Program-made: the position numbers and the translations under genes
The notes under the pieces: generated by a model
The model's database searches: none
Told to the model about the DNA's origin: nothing
Seen by the model: only the letters and a program-made list of their open reading frames with translations
Source: Kalmanozyma brasiliensis GHG001
Taxonomy: Eukaryota; Basidiomycota; Ustilaginomycetes; Ustilaginales
Length of the DNA stretch: 64,000 nucleotides
Reading direction: 5' to 3'
Assembly: GCF_000497045.1 (NCBI RefSeq)
Contig: NW_015961950.1
Span: 1-64,000, forward strand
Shown here: piece after piece, positions 41,006-53,872 of the stretch
How the letters are laid out: each line of letters opens with the position of its first letter
How positions within the stretch are numbered: the first letter of the stretch is position 1

Positions 41006-44000
41006 GTCGACGAAGGGGGAAGCTTCAAGCGGATGCGGAAAGCAAGGTGTAGTGTTGAAGAGGAAAGGTACGATTATCCGCAAGGGCAACGTCGTAAGTA
41101 CTTGAGGCTACAGGCTGAGTCAAGGCGATGGATGTCGAGTCGCCGTTGCTGGGGGTTGGCCTAGCTTTCCGAGATCGAGACAAGAGCCTCTAAAAGAGAG
41201 AGAGAGGATGCGACAGCGGAAGGCGCGAGCACTCGGACTTGCTGAAGCAGTGCACGCACGGGATCTGCAGACACAGGCTGTATGCGAGGCGGTCCTAGCG
41301 CTGCTTGCGAGGCGGTCCGAGCTTTGCGCGTGCTTGGCGATGGACGATCAGAGCACAGACACGGCTGCCTGAAGCGGTACGTGTACGCTTGGAGACTGAC
41401 CTTGGCCTGAATCTGAGAGGATGCTGCGTGTGCCCTGGTGCTGCAATCGAGATTGAAGAGCGGCTGTGAAGGAGCAATGAATGCTGCACAAAATGAATTG
41501 TGAGTGGGGTGATGAGGCGTGGGAGAATGAGTCGGCAAACGATCCGAATTGTTCTCGGTGATTGTAAGGCGGTGATTGTACGGATGGGATGACACAAGGT
41601 GGTGGCGACGATGACGGAGGGGGGCCGATGATCGTTGGGAGGGGATGAAGCAGCTGACGAGGTCAAGGATACCGGAGGGTCCGATCCGCCGTCCGTTGAC
41701 ACAAGACGAAAGAAGGGGCCATGGTGGCTGCGCAGGGTCGAGACGAGCATGCTATTCATGGTTCCCTTTTCCACGCGAACCCTGCCGAGACCAACAGGTC
41801 TCAAGTTCAGAAAGACCCTCTCCTTGGTTGAAGCGCAGAAATTCTCATGCGAGAAGCCTGTTTCACCTCCGCTCACAAAAATGTTTCTGCGCCCTGCAGG
41901 CAGGTGCGGTGCATTCCGAAATGTGCCTGCGCCTCGTGAGAAGAAAAAAGTGACAGGCGTGTGACGGGACGCGCGGTTGCGCGGAAGCCCCGCCCCAGTT
42001 CGGCTGCTGGAACTGCTGCTGGATGTCCGTTTGTTCTGTCGGCAAATCATGGGAACAAAGAGAATCTCAACGAGTCGAAGCTCGCTTAGGCTGTCGTCGT
42101 CTCTCGCCATGTTTGGCCCACCAACCACATGAACGGCATGCGAGCGAGTCAACGCGAGATCGATGAGCCGTCATCAAGAGCTGCTTTGGCGAGGACGGAG
42201 ATCGAAACGAGGAGGGACCCTCAGGCGACAGACAGCTTTTTCATGCCGTCCTAGTCCGTTTGGCTTCAGGTAGAGGTGCCTGCATCGCGGCGCCATCAGT
42301 CTTCCCTTCTCTCGATCGGTCCATCCACGGGGCCCCTGAGGGGTACGCAAGTCCCGCTGGACCCTTATCACCTCTATCTTCATCGTTGCAACAATTTGGG
42401 AAACTCGGTCGATCCTGCTGACGGCAGCGATTCATCTATCGTCGGTAACAAGTGGACGGACGGCGCTCCCGAACAAGCAACGAAGTGGGGTCAAAGTGGC
42501 GTGAGAGTGTTGCCAAGTGGTACAAATCGCGCTCGGCGGGCCATTCGTTGTTCCCATCAAAGAGCAAGAACGAGCGACGGCATGAGCGCGTGCGACCCGA
42601 AGGTGAAGGCGGAGCTTGAAGCGTGGACAAGGCGTAGGAAAGCCAGCGCCCGAGCTGGGAACCTGTTGCATTATTATTTGCTCGAAAACGGGCGCAGTCG
42701 GCCAGTCAACGTGCAACGCCCCTGGTCGTCGGTCACCTCGAACGGGGTGGCTTCCACCGTTTACTTGGCGGCTGAGCGCTGTTACCACCGCTGACCCGCT
42801 GTGCGCGGTGTGTGAAAGAAGGCCTTCTTTCCTACGGTCTACAGTAGCGTTCCTCGTCCAGAGCCTTCCATTAGATCAGCTGCACTGTGGCTGTTATCGG
42901 CGCAAGGGCATCTCGTAGGATGGGCATAGTGTCACATGCCGTTAGCCCTTTCGAGACGGGGCGCAACCGTTCTGATTGAGGGATCTCCGGTATGGCAAAC
43001 GTAGCGAGCCTCGCCTAGTCATTGAGCGAGATCAGGCTGTCAAGGCGGAAGGCTTGTAGCTTAGCGAGCTGGTGTGGAAGCTCAAATCTGTTTGTCTCTG
43101 ACGTGTTCGATTGAGGCGGACAGAGGCGGGAGTCGCGGGACACGCCTGCTGTCAATCTGACAGCCCGTCGCGTCGACCTTTTCCCTGCCTCTTGCCAACA
43201 CTGGCCGTCAATTGAGCCGATCATCCTGGCGTCACTACCTTGCCTTTGACCTTGTGCATTCCATCTCGGGCCACACACTGCTAGGGTCAATGCGGACCGA
43301 ATGTTCGGGACGGTCAGCGCGACAGACTCGAAGCAGTGCAAGGGACCGGCCGCTACACGCTAGCCGCGCCATGAGCCCTCGCTTGTGGCAACAGGCTCTT
43401 CGCAAGGGACTTGGCGGTCTCCTTGTCACAGCCCAAATTCATGCATACCCACGCCCAATACCAACTCTAACAGTGCAGAACGCTCTGAGATCGGTGATGA
43501 TCATCCGGAATCGGTGCACACCGTCCTCCAAACCTTGTACGTCGAGGCGCACGAGTACGGTGTTAACATGGCTGTTTGACAGCTGAGCCATATCTCGTGA
43601 GACTGTCTGTCTAGGAGAAGTTGCCGCCCGATGTACCGTTGATACTGCGAGGCTCACGCGATGTCTTGTGCGACGAGAGGCAGAGAAGCGTCGGTCATGA
43701 GGACGAGTCAAGGCCACTCACAAATCCATCGTGGAACGGTTGGAGGTGTCCGACACGCAAGACACCGTATCTCAACGAGGGCATTCGGTCGCTGGCCTCG
43801 ATGCATTGCCGAGTTGTGGGAATGCTCACAACACTCAAAACTCTCGTCGATCAGCGCGGCCACCACCGCCCGCGACGACAACAAGCTCGACTGTGGGGAA
43901 GCGGTCGCGACCATCATCATCCAGGCTCGGCTGCAATCCGGGGAACCAGGACGCGCTCATCGTGCGCGAAGTTTCGTTCCAGGTCGTGGCTGGACTCTCT

Positions 44001-44174
44001 TCGAACGCCGCCCCGTCACTGTCGCGTAAAGATGCAACTCGCGTGAGAGAGGGCGCTCCTCACCAGTGTCGTCAGAAGAGGAGCGAGCAGGCAGATGCAA
44101 AGTGTTGGTCTCGTTCAAACGCTGCATCACGGTCAAACTCCGTCGTTTCCAACCCACTTTACGCGCCTAGCAAA

Positions 44175-44180
44175 ACGCGT
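44175..44180 (+). promoter_or_regulatory. MluI cell-cycle box (ACGCGT), distal
   Basis: A palindromic ACGCGT 719 bp upstream of the RNR1 start codon. This is the binding core of the MBF (Mbp1-Swi6 type) G1/S regulator in fungi. The single site alone is weak evidence; it gains weight from the copies nearer the gene. Confidence 0.4.
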
Positions 44181-44813
44181 CGCAGAATTTCAGAAGAGTT
44201 CAAATCGACTCGGAGTCAAGCTGCAGGCCGGGCTTAAGCAATTCAATCGCCTTGAAATGGGCTTATACAAAGCAAAGCTCTCGAGAAGTTGGACTTGTGC
44301 AGCTTCATCATCAGTCACGTCCTCGCCAGACCGTTGATTTCAGCCGGTCGCGTCTCGAGCCCAAGCTCTGCATGTTTGCTCACGCGGGCGGTCCACAGCT
44401 GCAGCTCTTCTCGAGGAAAATTAATCGCGCTGCTCGTCACTTTGATGGCGCAGCGCGACGTGGAGTTGGTGTAAATGAGCCACGCCAACGCGAAAAGCTC
44501 AGTTCAGCCAGGTCAGTCTCGAATCCTTCGCTGCAGCATGCAATGGGAGAGAGAGAGCAACACCTACCCAAATTTTTGCCTCAGCAGCCCAGTACAGCGC
44601 GTTGTTTGGCGCTCATCCACATATAATGCTCAGCCTCGAATCAGTCTGACCATCTATCCTTCCTCCTCCATCGTCGCAGTGGTCCCTCACCATCTCACTT
44701 CCTTCTCCTCATCATTGCATCTCCAGCATTCCCTTCATCACCGCGCGCACGTCACTGTTCCTTTCTCGCACAGCATCTTTGTCGGCATCGCCATCGTCAG
44801 GCCATCATCTATC

Positions 44814-44819
44814 ACGCGT
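44814..44819 (+). promoter_or_regulatory. MluI cell-cycle box (ACGCGT), proximal
   Basis: ACGCGT 80 bp upstream of the RNR1 ATG, in the pyrimidine-rich leader. RNR genes of yeasts are classic MBF targets at G1/S, so position and target agree. Whether it lies upstream of the transcription start or in the 5' UTR is not known. Confidence 0.55.
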
Positions 44820-44893
44820 TTCGCATATACCATCTGGCCCAATCACCAGCATCCCTTTCCCCTCCGCTCCCATCGCGGTCATAATCACACAAG

Positions 44894-47704
44894 ATGATCT
44901 ACGTATACAAGCGAGGTAAGTTGTCGCCGCTGTCTTCGACACGAACGCGCTTGGCTACGACGCGTTACGCGTTTGACTGAGCCCAAGACTGACACCGCCC
45001 TCCTTCTTCTTTGCTGATCACAGACGGCCGCAAGGAGGTGGTCAAGTTTGACAAGGTCACCGCCCGTATCTCCAAGCTCTGCTACGGTCTCGACCAGAAC
45101 TATGTCGACCCCATCGAGATCACCCGCAAGGTCATTGACGGCATCTACGAAGGTGTCACCACCGTTGAGCTCGACAACCTCGCTGCCGAGACCGCCGCCT
45201 ACAAGACCACCACCCACCCAGACTACGCCGTGCTTGCCGCGCGTATCGCCATCAGTAACTTGCACAAGGAGACCAGCAAGAACTTCTCCCAGGTTGTTCA
45301 GGCTCTGTACGAGTACGTCAACCCCAAGAATGGCAGGCACAGCCCCATGATCTCGGACGCCACCTACCAGGTAGTCATGAACCACAAGGACCAGCTCGAC
45401 TCGGCCATCATCTACGAGCGCGACTTCCACTACAACTTCTTCGGCTTCAAGACGCTCGAGCGTTCCTACCTCCTCCGCATCAACGGCAAGGTCGCCGAGC
45501 GTCCCCAGCACATGCTCATGCGTGTCGCTGTCGGCATCCACGGAGAGGACATCGAGAGCGCCATCGAGACGTACAACCTCATGTCGCAAAAGTACTTCAC
45601 CCACGCCTCGCCCACCCTATTCAACGCTGGTACCCCTCACCCGCAGCTCTCGTCGTGTTTCCTCGTCACCATGAAGGATGACTCGATCGACGGCATCTAC
45701 GACACGCTCAAGACGTGCGCCATGATCTCCAAGACCGCCGGTGGTATCGGTCTCAACATCCATTGCATCCGAGGTACCGGCTCGTACATTGCTGGTACCA
45801 ACGGTGTCTCGAACGGTATCGTGCCCATGCTTCGTGTATTCAACAACACGGCTCGCTACGTCGACCAGGGCGGCAACAAGCGTCCTGGTGCCTTTGCCAT
45901 CTACATTGAGCCGTGGCACTCGGATGTGTTCGAGTTCCTCGACCTCCGCAAGAACCACGGTAAGGAGGAGGTGCGTGCCCGTGAGCTCTTCTACGCTCTT
46001 TGGGTGCCCGATCTTTTCATGAAGAGGGTCGAGCAGAACGGCGACTGGTCGCTCATGTGCCCCAACGAGTGCCCTGGCCTCGCTGACTGCTACGGTGAGG
46101 AGTTCGAGCGTCTCTACGAGCGCTACGAGGCCGAGGGCCGTTGCAAGCGCACCGTCAAGGCGCAGAAGCTCTGGTACGCCATCCTCGAGTCGCAGACCGA
46201 GACCGGCAACCCCTTCATCCTCTACAAGGACGCCGCTAACCGCAAGAGCAACCAGAAGAACCTTGGTACCATCAAGTGCTCCAACCTGTGCACCGAGATC
46301 ATCGAGTACAGTGCACCGGACGAGGTGGCCGTCTGCAACCTGGCTTCCATCGCGCTGCCCACCTTCATCGACCCCGTTACCAAGACGTACGACTTCAAGC
46401 GCCTGCACGAGGTCGCCAAGGCCATCTGCAAGAACCTAAACAAGATCATCGACATCAACTACTACCCCGTCGAGGAGGCTCGTCGTTCGAACTTCCGCCA
46501 CCGCCCCATCGGCATCGGTGTGCAGGGTCTCGCTGACGCCTTCATGATCATGGGCTACGCCTTTGAGTCGCCCGAGGCTCGTCGCCTCAACGTGCAGATC
46601 TTCGAGACCATCTACCACGCCGCTCTCGAGCGATCGTGCGAGCTGGCGCAGGAGCACGGCACCTACGAGACGTACGCCGGCTCGCCCGCTTCGCAGGGTG
46701 AGCTGCAGTACGACATGTGGGGCGTGACCCCCTCGGACCTGTGGGACTGGGCCGAGCTCAAGACCAAGATTGCCAAGCACGGTCTGCGCAACTCGCTGCT
46801 CCTCGCACCCATGCCCACGGCCTCGACGAGTCAGATCCTCGGCTTCAACGAGTGCTTCGAGCCTTACACGTCCAACATCTACTCGCGCCGTGTGCTGGCG
46901 GGCGAGTTCCAGGTGGTGAACCCCTGGTTGCTGCGCGAGCTCGTCGAGCAGGGACTGTGGAACGACACGATGAAGAACCGCATCATCGCGCACGGTGGTT
47001 CGATCCAGAACGTGCCCGGCATCCCCGACCGCATCAAGAAGCTCTACAAGACCGTGTGGGAGATCAGCCAGAAGGCGATCATCGACATGGCTGCCGACCG
47101 TGGTGCGTTCATCTGCCAGTCGCAGTCGCTCAATATCCACCTCTCGGCCCCCACCTTTGGCCAGCTTACGTCGATGCACTTCTACGGCTGGAAGAAGGGG
47201 CTCAAGACCGGTACCTACTACCTGCGCACCAAGCCTGCGTCCAACGCGATCCAGTTCACGCTCTCGGTGGCCGAGGTCAACGAGGCCAAGGCGGCCGCGT
47301 CGGGGCGTGCTGGTGGAGCCAAGAAGATCGAGGAGGTGAGCACTCCTGCTGCTGTGGTTGCCGAGGCCGTAGCGGCTGCGCCCGCCGTGGTGGCTGTCAA
47401 GCCTTCGGGAGATGTCGAGACCCTCACGCAGGGCGTCGGCAAGCTCGGCGTCGACGGCACCGTCACCAAGGACGGCCCTGGCATCCGCCAGCTCGACGAG
47501 GCCAAGGCCATCCAGGAGGCCAAGGCGGTCGCCGAAAAGGAGCAGGAGAAGACGGCCCAGCTCAAGGAGACTGCCTCCAAGACTGGTGAGGTCGACGCAG
47601 GCTTCGCGGCCGCCCTGGAGCGCCAGCGTCTGCGCCAGCTCGAGGCCGACCAGCTCGTCTGCTCGCTCGAGAACAAAGAGGCCTGCCTCATGTGCTCTGG
47701 TTGA
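44894..47704 (+). CDS. RNR1: Ribonucleoside-diphosphate reductase large subunit
   Basis: 900 aa from two exons: 44894-44915 and 45024-47704. The intron (44916-45023, 108 bp) has donor GTAAGT and acceptor CACAG; splicing gives [18 protein letters not shown], the conserved N-terminus. It reduces NDPs to dNDPs. Domains: ATP-cone (1-92) for overall allosteric control; R1 N-domain; catalytic ten-stranded barrel (about 215-745) with [20 protein letters not shown], the NLCTEI active-site region and the PNECPGL segment; and a flexible Ala/Glu-rich tail ending in CLMCSG, the CxxC pair that re-reduces the active site. Codon third positions are very C/G-rich, as in a highly expressed gene; this creates long meaningless antisense frames. 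MluI boxes upstream and in intron 1 suggest S-phase control. Confidence 0.98.
44960..44972 (+). promoter_or_regulatory. Paired MluI boxes inside RNR1 intron 1
   Basis: Two ACGCGT copies at 44960-44965 and 44967-44972, one base apart, within the 108-bp first intron. They lie only about 140 bp downstream of the proximal promoter box. Intronic MBF sites near the start could work together with the upstream ones. Confidence 0.5.
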
Positions 47705-48066
47705 TTGCATACAATTTCCCCTCCCCGGATCCATCTCTTGTACTTTTAGGTTTCGTCGTCGGTCTCTACGCGTGGTCTTTGCTCCCGTTCAATGCTCAGT
47801 GGTCTTTCAATGACGTTCGGTGTGTGTGGGTGGGAAGAACGTCGAGGCTCAATGTTGAGTTTGACTGGACAACTTGTGCTTGAAGGACGTGCTGCTCAGG
47901 CAGGCTCAACGGGTGCTTGGTCGCCTCGATCGGCGGCTCGTGTACGCTTTTCACCGAGCACCATCACACGCAGACCGGCTCCTGAGACATGAGAAGACAT
48001 AACTTTGCAAAGCGAGAAACAATGCTAAAAACATAACGATCATCAAATCTTCATCAACACGCTCGT
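47705..48066. other. Convergent 3' intergenic region
   Basis: 362 bp between the stops of RNR1 (plus) and the VNX1-type antiporter (minus). No further feature recognised. Confidence 0.4.
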
Positions 48067-51000
48067 CTAGCGAGCCCACAAGCTGGCCCAGCAGGCATAC
48101 ATCCACTCTGTCAGACCCAAATCGGGCAGCCAGTGGCCCCAACCAGCCACGCCATCCGGGAGCAACATTGCGCTCTCGTTGGCCTTCACAGCGTGACCTA
48201 GCCCTCCCATCGCCTTGGCCGCCGCAACCCTGCTAGCTCTCGTCCAGCCCTCAGGCCCAGCGCCAAACCTACCCCCTTTCACGCTGAAGCTGAGCGCGCG
48301 CTCCATTCCGACGCCCACCAAACCCGCCACCATCCCTTGAACACCCTCGCCCCCACCGGGCCGGTTATCATCCCCCGGATCCTGCGTATCCCCCGTCCCC
48401 GGAGCAAAGTAAAACCCGGCTACCAACACCATGTAGCTCAAAATACAGATCGTGCCGCGATAATAGTTGGACCGACTCTCGATGTACGTGTACGTCAAGA
48501 GGAACACCGCAAAGATGATCGCGATCACATCCCAACGCGGGAAGATGAGGGTGAAACTCCTCCGAATCAAATCGACGTCGCCCACACCCGCATTGTAATA
48601 GGCGGAAAAGACGACCATGGCGGGGATCTGGATGAGACACACCTGCAGCGCGTACGCAGACCCAATCTCCATGGAGAGCGCAATGTTGCCGTTGATGGCG
48701 AACGACATGGCGTTCATGAACTCGGTCGTGTTGGGGACGAGCGCGAACAGTGTGATTCCCAAAAACTTTTCGTCGATACCAGAGCCGTCAAGGACGACGT
48801 CGACGACGTCGACTAGGATTTCGGCGATGATGGCGTACAGCACTGTGCAGGAGAGGAGGACGGTGAGCGAGGTACCGCGCGACCAGGAGGGTGCGTCGTG
48901 CCCGCCGGAGCCTTCGGATTCGTCACCGGCGGAGGGGTCTTCGTGCATCGAGACGTGTTTTCCGTGCTGCCCGTGGGGGTGGGACTGCGGTGGTGCAGGG
49001 TGTCGAAGGTGATTGCGCTCACCGGCGGCATTACCAGCATCGTCGTGATGCTGCTGGAGCACGTTGTGGAACGCAGAGGCGGTGAGGGCGACCGCGCGGT
49101 CGTACTCTTCCTGGCTAAAGTGGCCAGGCAGCTGCAAGGGTCGAGGTTCGTTCGAAGTCGCGTCGGTGCCCTGGCGTGCGTGGGTGGAAGGACCTTTGAT
49201 TGTGCCTGGAGCGGAACCCGAACCGCTGACTGCGGACGACTGGCCCTGAGCCCCACGCTCCCCACCAGTCGGGTGCGCCGTCGGCAGCAACTGCTGCATC
49301 ACCGCCGCTGGCACCAATCGCTTGTACATTGACGCGCGTTGCGCCGAGGGCAAGTGCGCCAGCGTCGCCTGGTTCGTAGCGACGCCCGGCTGCGCCGGCA
49401 GAGGGTTCTGCCAGATCTGCGAGGCGTGCGTACGCAACGAGAACCACAACCCGACACCGTACGAGAGCACCAGGATGACCGTACACGTGTACATGAGCCC
49501 GCGGACGTTCTGCTGGAAGAAGGGGTCCGTCGCCGGGGGCACGTGCTCGTAGAAGCATCGGCGGCAGCTCCAGCTGTCACCGGGCACGTTGCCGGTGGGA
49601 CAACCCTCGCACGTGAGCTGGAAGGTGCCGTAGATCTGGTAGAATAGCGTCGGGGTCAAAATACCGATGATGGCCATGATTAACATGGTGCTCGTGACAC
49701 CGGCGGATCTGGCGTTGAAGCGCTGTTCTTTACGACGAGTGGCACCGGAGCACATGGACAGGCCGGGCATCAGCAGCACACCGGCCAGGATCGACCCAAT
49801 CAGCGAACCCTCGACCAGCCTCGCCTTCTCCTGCGTCAGAGCGATTGCGTACAGGATAATCTCGATGATCGAACCAAAAGTGGCGTTGATCACCGCACCC
49901 ATACCGATACTACTCTGAGCGCTGATGCTCGCCACAGCCATGCCGATGAAGTACGACAGCGGGATGACACTGGCAAGCGAGAGCATGAAGATGATGCCTT
50001 GGCCCGAGATGAAGGCCAGGAAGCCGTGCTCGATGCCGTAATGGTGGACGTAGCGCTCGATGACGAAGAAGTCGAAGATGGTAAAGAAGACGAGAGGCAG
50101 CGTGTTGACGAACAGGATGTTGACACCGCCGACGGTGTACTTGTAGTACTGACCGCCCACGGCTCTATAGGTGCAGAGCAGGATCTTGCTGCGGCGCTCG
50201 AGGGTCAACTTGCCGGCGTTGATCGATTTGGGACGAGGTGCAGGCTCGCCGGGCTTGAGCGGGAGGAAGAACTTCTTGGCGGCACCAGCGATCTCGTCGA
50301 TCTCGCCGAGATGCTGCTGCTTGTCCATGCCTGGAGCCGAACGGAAGTGCAGCGCAAGCGGGCGAGTTGCCAGATTCTTGAGCAAGACCCATGTGAGCTT
50401 AGCCATAGGAATGGGGAAGACCATCCCCCAGCACGCGAGACAGACGAGACCCATGAGCGGGAACAGAACCACGGCATAGAAGAGACCGAATGCGACTCGG
50501 CCACCGAATCGCTGCCCAGTGCCAACGTCGTATCCATCCTCATCGCTGACGTAACCGTAGACGCGCTGCTCGGCCTCGATGCGTTCGAGATCAGTAAGCT
50601 GCCGGCCGCTCTGCTCGTCGTACATGGCACCGTAGTCGTTGGCCTTGCCCTTGTTCTTGAGCGAGCTGTTCTCGTCCTGCTCCTCGTGCGAGGTGTGGCT
50701 CGACTCGCCGTGCTCCGAGGGACGAGGGGTCGATCTGCGTGCCTCCGAGCCGCTGGAAGAACCAGCATCGGCAGATTGGCCTGCAACGTCATTGGCACGG
50801 ATCGTGTCGTTTTGACTGCTGGCCAGCTTGTCGCGTGGGGTGGAAAGCATGGACTCGGGGCGCGAATTGAATGGGACAACATGAGCGTGGTCGTGAGGAA
50901 AGCGAGCTGCCACGGGTGTGAATGAGTTCTCGACCCACTGCGCGTCGGCAGCAGGGTCGACGTTGTTGTTGGCACCAGCGACACGATCAGCGCTGTCGGG

Positions 51001-52991
51001 ACCGACTTCAACCTCGACGTACTTTCCGAACGGCCAGAAGAGATATCCACCGAGCTCCCATGCGACTCGAGCGTATCTTGAGCCGCCCAGCGGTACAAAG
51101 TTGATCAAGATCGAAGAAGTGTAGCAGATGAGCGACAGCCAGGATCCAAACAGGATGGTCCAGAGGATGTTGCCGGGCAGAAGGTGGCGCTCTGCAGCTG
51201 CACTCGGGATCGAGTGGAGAGCGATTTCGGCGTTGCGCGTGACGGAGCGCGACTTTTTGTACAGAGCCGGCTTCCAAATAGGGAGACCGAAGGGATGTTC
51301 GATGTTGATGGCGTCTTGTCGATCTTTGAGCGTGTACTCGACGTCCTGATCATCGGTGATGTCTTCGTCGTCTTCGTCGTCCACGACTTCCTCATTCTCG
51401 TCGTAATCTGGCTCGATCTCGACTTCCTCGTTCATCTGGATGGTGTCTTCAGCTTGAGCTTCGGCATCGTCACGACGACGTCGATCCGCGAGACTGGCGA
51501 CAGTGTCGCGATCCTCTTCCTGGTCGTACTCCTCCTCGTCATCGGCCCTAACACTGCCTGCCATGCTGGAACTCGCATCTGTGGCAGCGCGACCGCTAGC
51601 AGAGGGAGCGCCAAGGCCGGTGAAGAAGTCCTGACTGGCAGCAAGAGCGGTGGAGGGAGCGTTGACACCGCTTCTGGGGCCGACCGTACTCTGCTGGCCG
51701 TGACTGACGCCACTGAAACGGTTCTGAGAGCTGTTCTGCATGGCGCTGGGTCGCCGAATGTGACCGTGAGGCGAAGGGTAGCCCGTAGCAGAAGACAGCC
51801 TGCTGCCTGGTACGCTTGGACTTGGGAAGGCCGCCGAGGTCGGAGAGAGAGCACCCTGCTGAAGGTTGCCGCCGACGGCGGGAGGAGGAAGCATGATCGT
51901 GGTGGGACGCCCGGGTCGAGGAGAAGGGGAACTAGCTCGCTGGCCAATGATGGCAGAGTTGGCGGACTTGAGGCTGGGCGACAAGAGTGCTGCATTGTTG
52001 GTGTTGGCTGTGCCACTGGACTGGGAAGGCATGGCGACTGATTGGCGGGAGCGCTCCTTCTCTGCCTTCTTTTTCGCGGCTTTCTCTCGCTGACGAGCCT
52101 TCATTCGGCGACGAACGAGCTCCTCTCCCCTATCGTGAGGTTCCACCTCGTCGTCTTCGTCGTCGAAAGGACCGTAGCGATCGTCGTCTGCTGCATCGAG
52201 GTAGTCGTCGCCGCCGCGGTACGCTTTGCTCTGTCTGCGAACTTTACTCGAGTCTCGGGTGTTGGCTGAGGCACGTCGCTGCTTGCTTGCGCCGGATGCT
52301 GTGAGGTTGCTGGCTGAACGAGACGGTTCCACAAGCAGACCAGGGCGCCCGACAGAGATGCCTTGACGGATGGCGGTCTCGATGGGGCGGCCGCGGTGCT
52401 GGGATCTGCGCCACTGATCTGGGTCATCCTCACCGCCAGAGCTGTATTCGGAAGCCGACAATGCCGAGATGGTTTCAATGTCCGAGGCGGCGTAAGAGAC
52501 GGAGCGCTGATTCTGAGAGCTTTGGTGTCCTAGTGCGGGGCGTGTCTGCGGCGTTCGTAGCAGGGACTGCGACTGTGTGTCAAAGGATCAAAATGAAGAA
52601 GTCAGTTTTTGGTTCTCCAGGGGATGTGCTGTCATCGACAGTGACTTGCACTTACATTTGCTTGACCACGGCCAGCGATAGAAGCATTTGAATCGTCGTA
52701 CGAGCTGCCCTGCCTGTCGTTGCCCGTAGTGAAGGAGGATGAGGATGCCTGTCTCTGTCGCTGCGAGCTGTTCGCTGGGGTATCATTTGCGGACGGAGGG
52801 CGAAGGCTGGTGTTGGGTCGAAGAGTGGAACCTGCTGGTTTTGAAGCAGACGAAGGGTTGGATTTGGGTGGCTGCATGTGACTCTGGGTGGGAGTGGTGC
52901 TGAGTGATGCATTGTGTGGGTCGTCATGTCTGTTGGGCTGATCCGAGGCAGATAGGAAGCGGCGCTGCGCTTCGTTGCCTGGGCTCAACAT
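48067..52991 (-). CDS. VNX1: Vacuolar cation/H+ antiporter, CAX family (VNX1-like), very large
   Basis: 1,613 aa from two exons: 52991-52656 and 52572-48067. The 83-bp intron (GTAAGT...ACACAG) joins GRGQAN to SQSLLRTPQT in frame. An in-frame stop upstream of 52991 supports that ATG. Residues 1 to about 560 are Ser/Arg/Asp-rich and probably disordered, with strongly acidic runs. Membrane segments then follow. The first CAX alpha-repeat is at about 1005-1060 (TFGSIIEIILYAIALTQEKA, then GSLIGSILAGVLLMPGLSM) and the second at about 1373-1436 (GITLFALVPNTTEFMNAMSF). The order fits VNX1-type low-affinity vacuolar Na+/K+/H+ exchangers, but it is far longer than the 908-aa yeast protein. A luminal Cys-rich loop lies between the repeats. 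Confidence 0.9.
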
Positions 52992-53872
52992 GCTGGGCGA
53001 TGGCGGAGCCTTGGTGCCGCTTTGTGGTCGTCGTCAGCTGTCTAGGCAAGGACGGGTTGTGGTGATAGCATCAAGGCTCTGCGTGTCTGAGTGGTGCGAA
53101 ATGTCTTGGGAGAAGCTGACAGGGAGTGTAATGGTAGGTAGAGAAAGAGGCGAAGTGTACGGTGGTGGAGAGTGAAGGTGGATGCTGAGTCGTGAGTTGG
53201 TGATGGTCAGCTGTGAGCCAAGTGATATCAAAGGGAGTCCACACGCTTTGCCTTATCCGAGGTGCGCGAGTGGAGATGCACAGTGCAAATCTCAGCTGCC
53301 CTTTCGCAGGCTGCGTGCACGTTTGGTGTTGTTCTTTTCCAGTCGGCTGTGGGCGAAAGGGGTGAAGTGCATATTTCTCTCGCTCTCTCGCGCTTCTTTT
53401 TTGGATTTGGGCTTTCCTCAGCTCGAGTGCCGCGTTCGATGTTCCAGCCTCGTTGTGTCAAGATTCTACACGGCTGAGCAATTCTTCTGTTTGTTAGGTC
53501 CCTCTTAACCTTGGTCCACGTTCGAGCAAAATGCCGCCGAGCTCCCGGTTTGTCAGCACAGACGCAGCCCTGCCTTGTACAACGTCGCTCAAGCGTCCGC
53601 ATTGGCAAACACTGCAAGCCCTGCGCTGTCAGCACGAGCTCATGATCTAAACGTATGCTTCAGCCAGCTAACACGGTTATGCTCGAAGCTGTTTTTGAGG
53701 TCGAGGCTGCTTACTACCTTGACGTCGACTTCACTTCAGGGTCTTTATTTTTCTCGGTCTTTTCTCTCCACATTTGTTTTTTCGAGTTTCTTCTCGCTAT
53801 CAAACTTTCGACTGTCCTCATCATCCTCCTCGACCATCGACACCACATACCAACCCCATCGTCAACGCTAAC
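52992..53872. other. Divergent promoter region between VNX1-type and Alb1-like genes
   Basis: 881 bp between the two start codons. A possible 5' UTR splice acceptor (CCTAGACAG on the minus strand, near 53039-53047) precedes the antiporter start. The 100 bp before 53873 is T/C-rich and looks like a leader. No additional gene. Confidence 0.4.

Larger units (their letters stand above)
41006..44893. other. 3.9-kb divergent intergenic region upstream of RNR1
   Basis: Between the starts of the RING-PH-VWA gene (minus) and RNR1 (plus). Open frames up to 285 codons on the minus strand (41295-42152) lack protein-like composition. AG/TC microsatellites lie at about 41198-41213 and 44551-44563. The last 250 bp before RNR1 is a pyrimidine-rich leader. 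MluI-type boxes are listed separately. Confidence 0.45.

Noticed and set aside
41295..42152. 285-codon minus-strand frame upstream of the RING-PH-VWA gene
   Set aside because: Composition is Ser/Arg/His/Pro-rich as expected from translated non-coding GC-rich DNA. No hydrophobic core or domain, and no splice that would extend the neighbouring gene.
45617..47734. Long antisense frames (263 and 432 codons) opposite RNR1
   Set aside because: They mirror the strong codon bias of RNR1. Composition is Leu/Val/Gly/Asp-rich with no family features, and RNR1 itself is certain.
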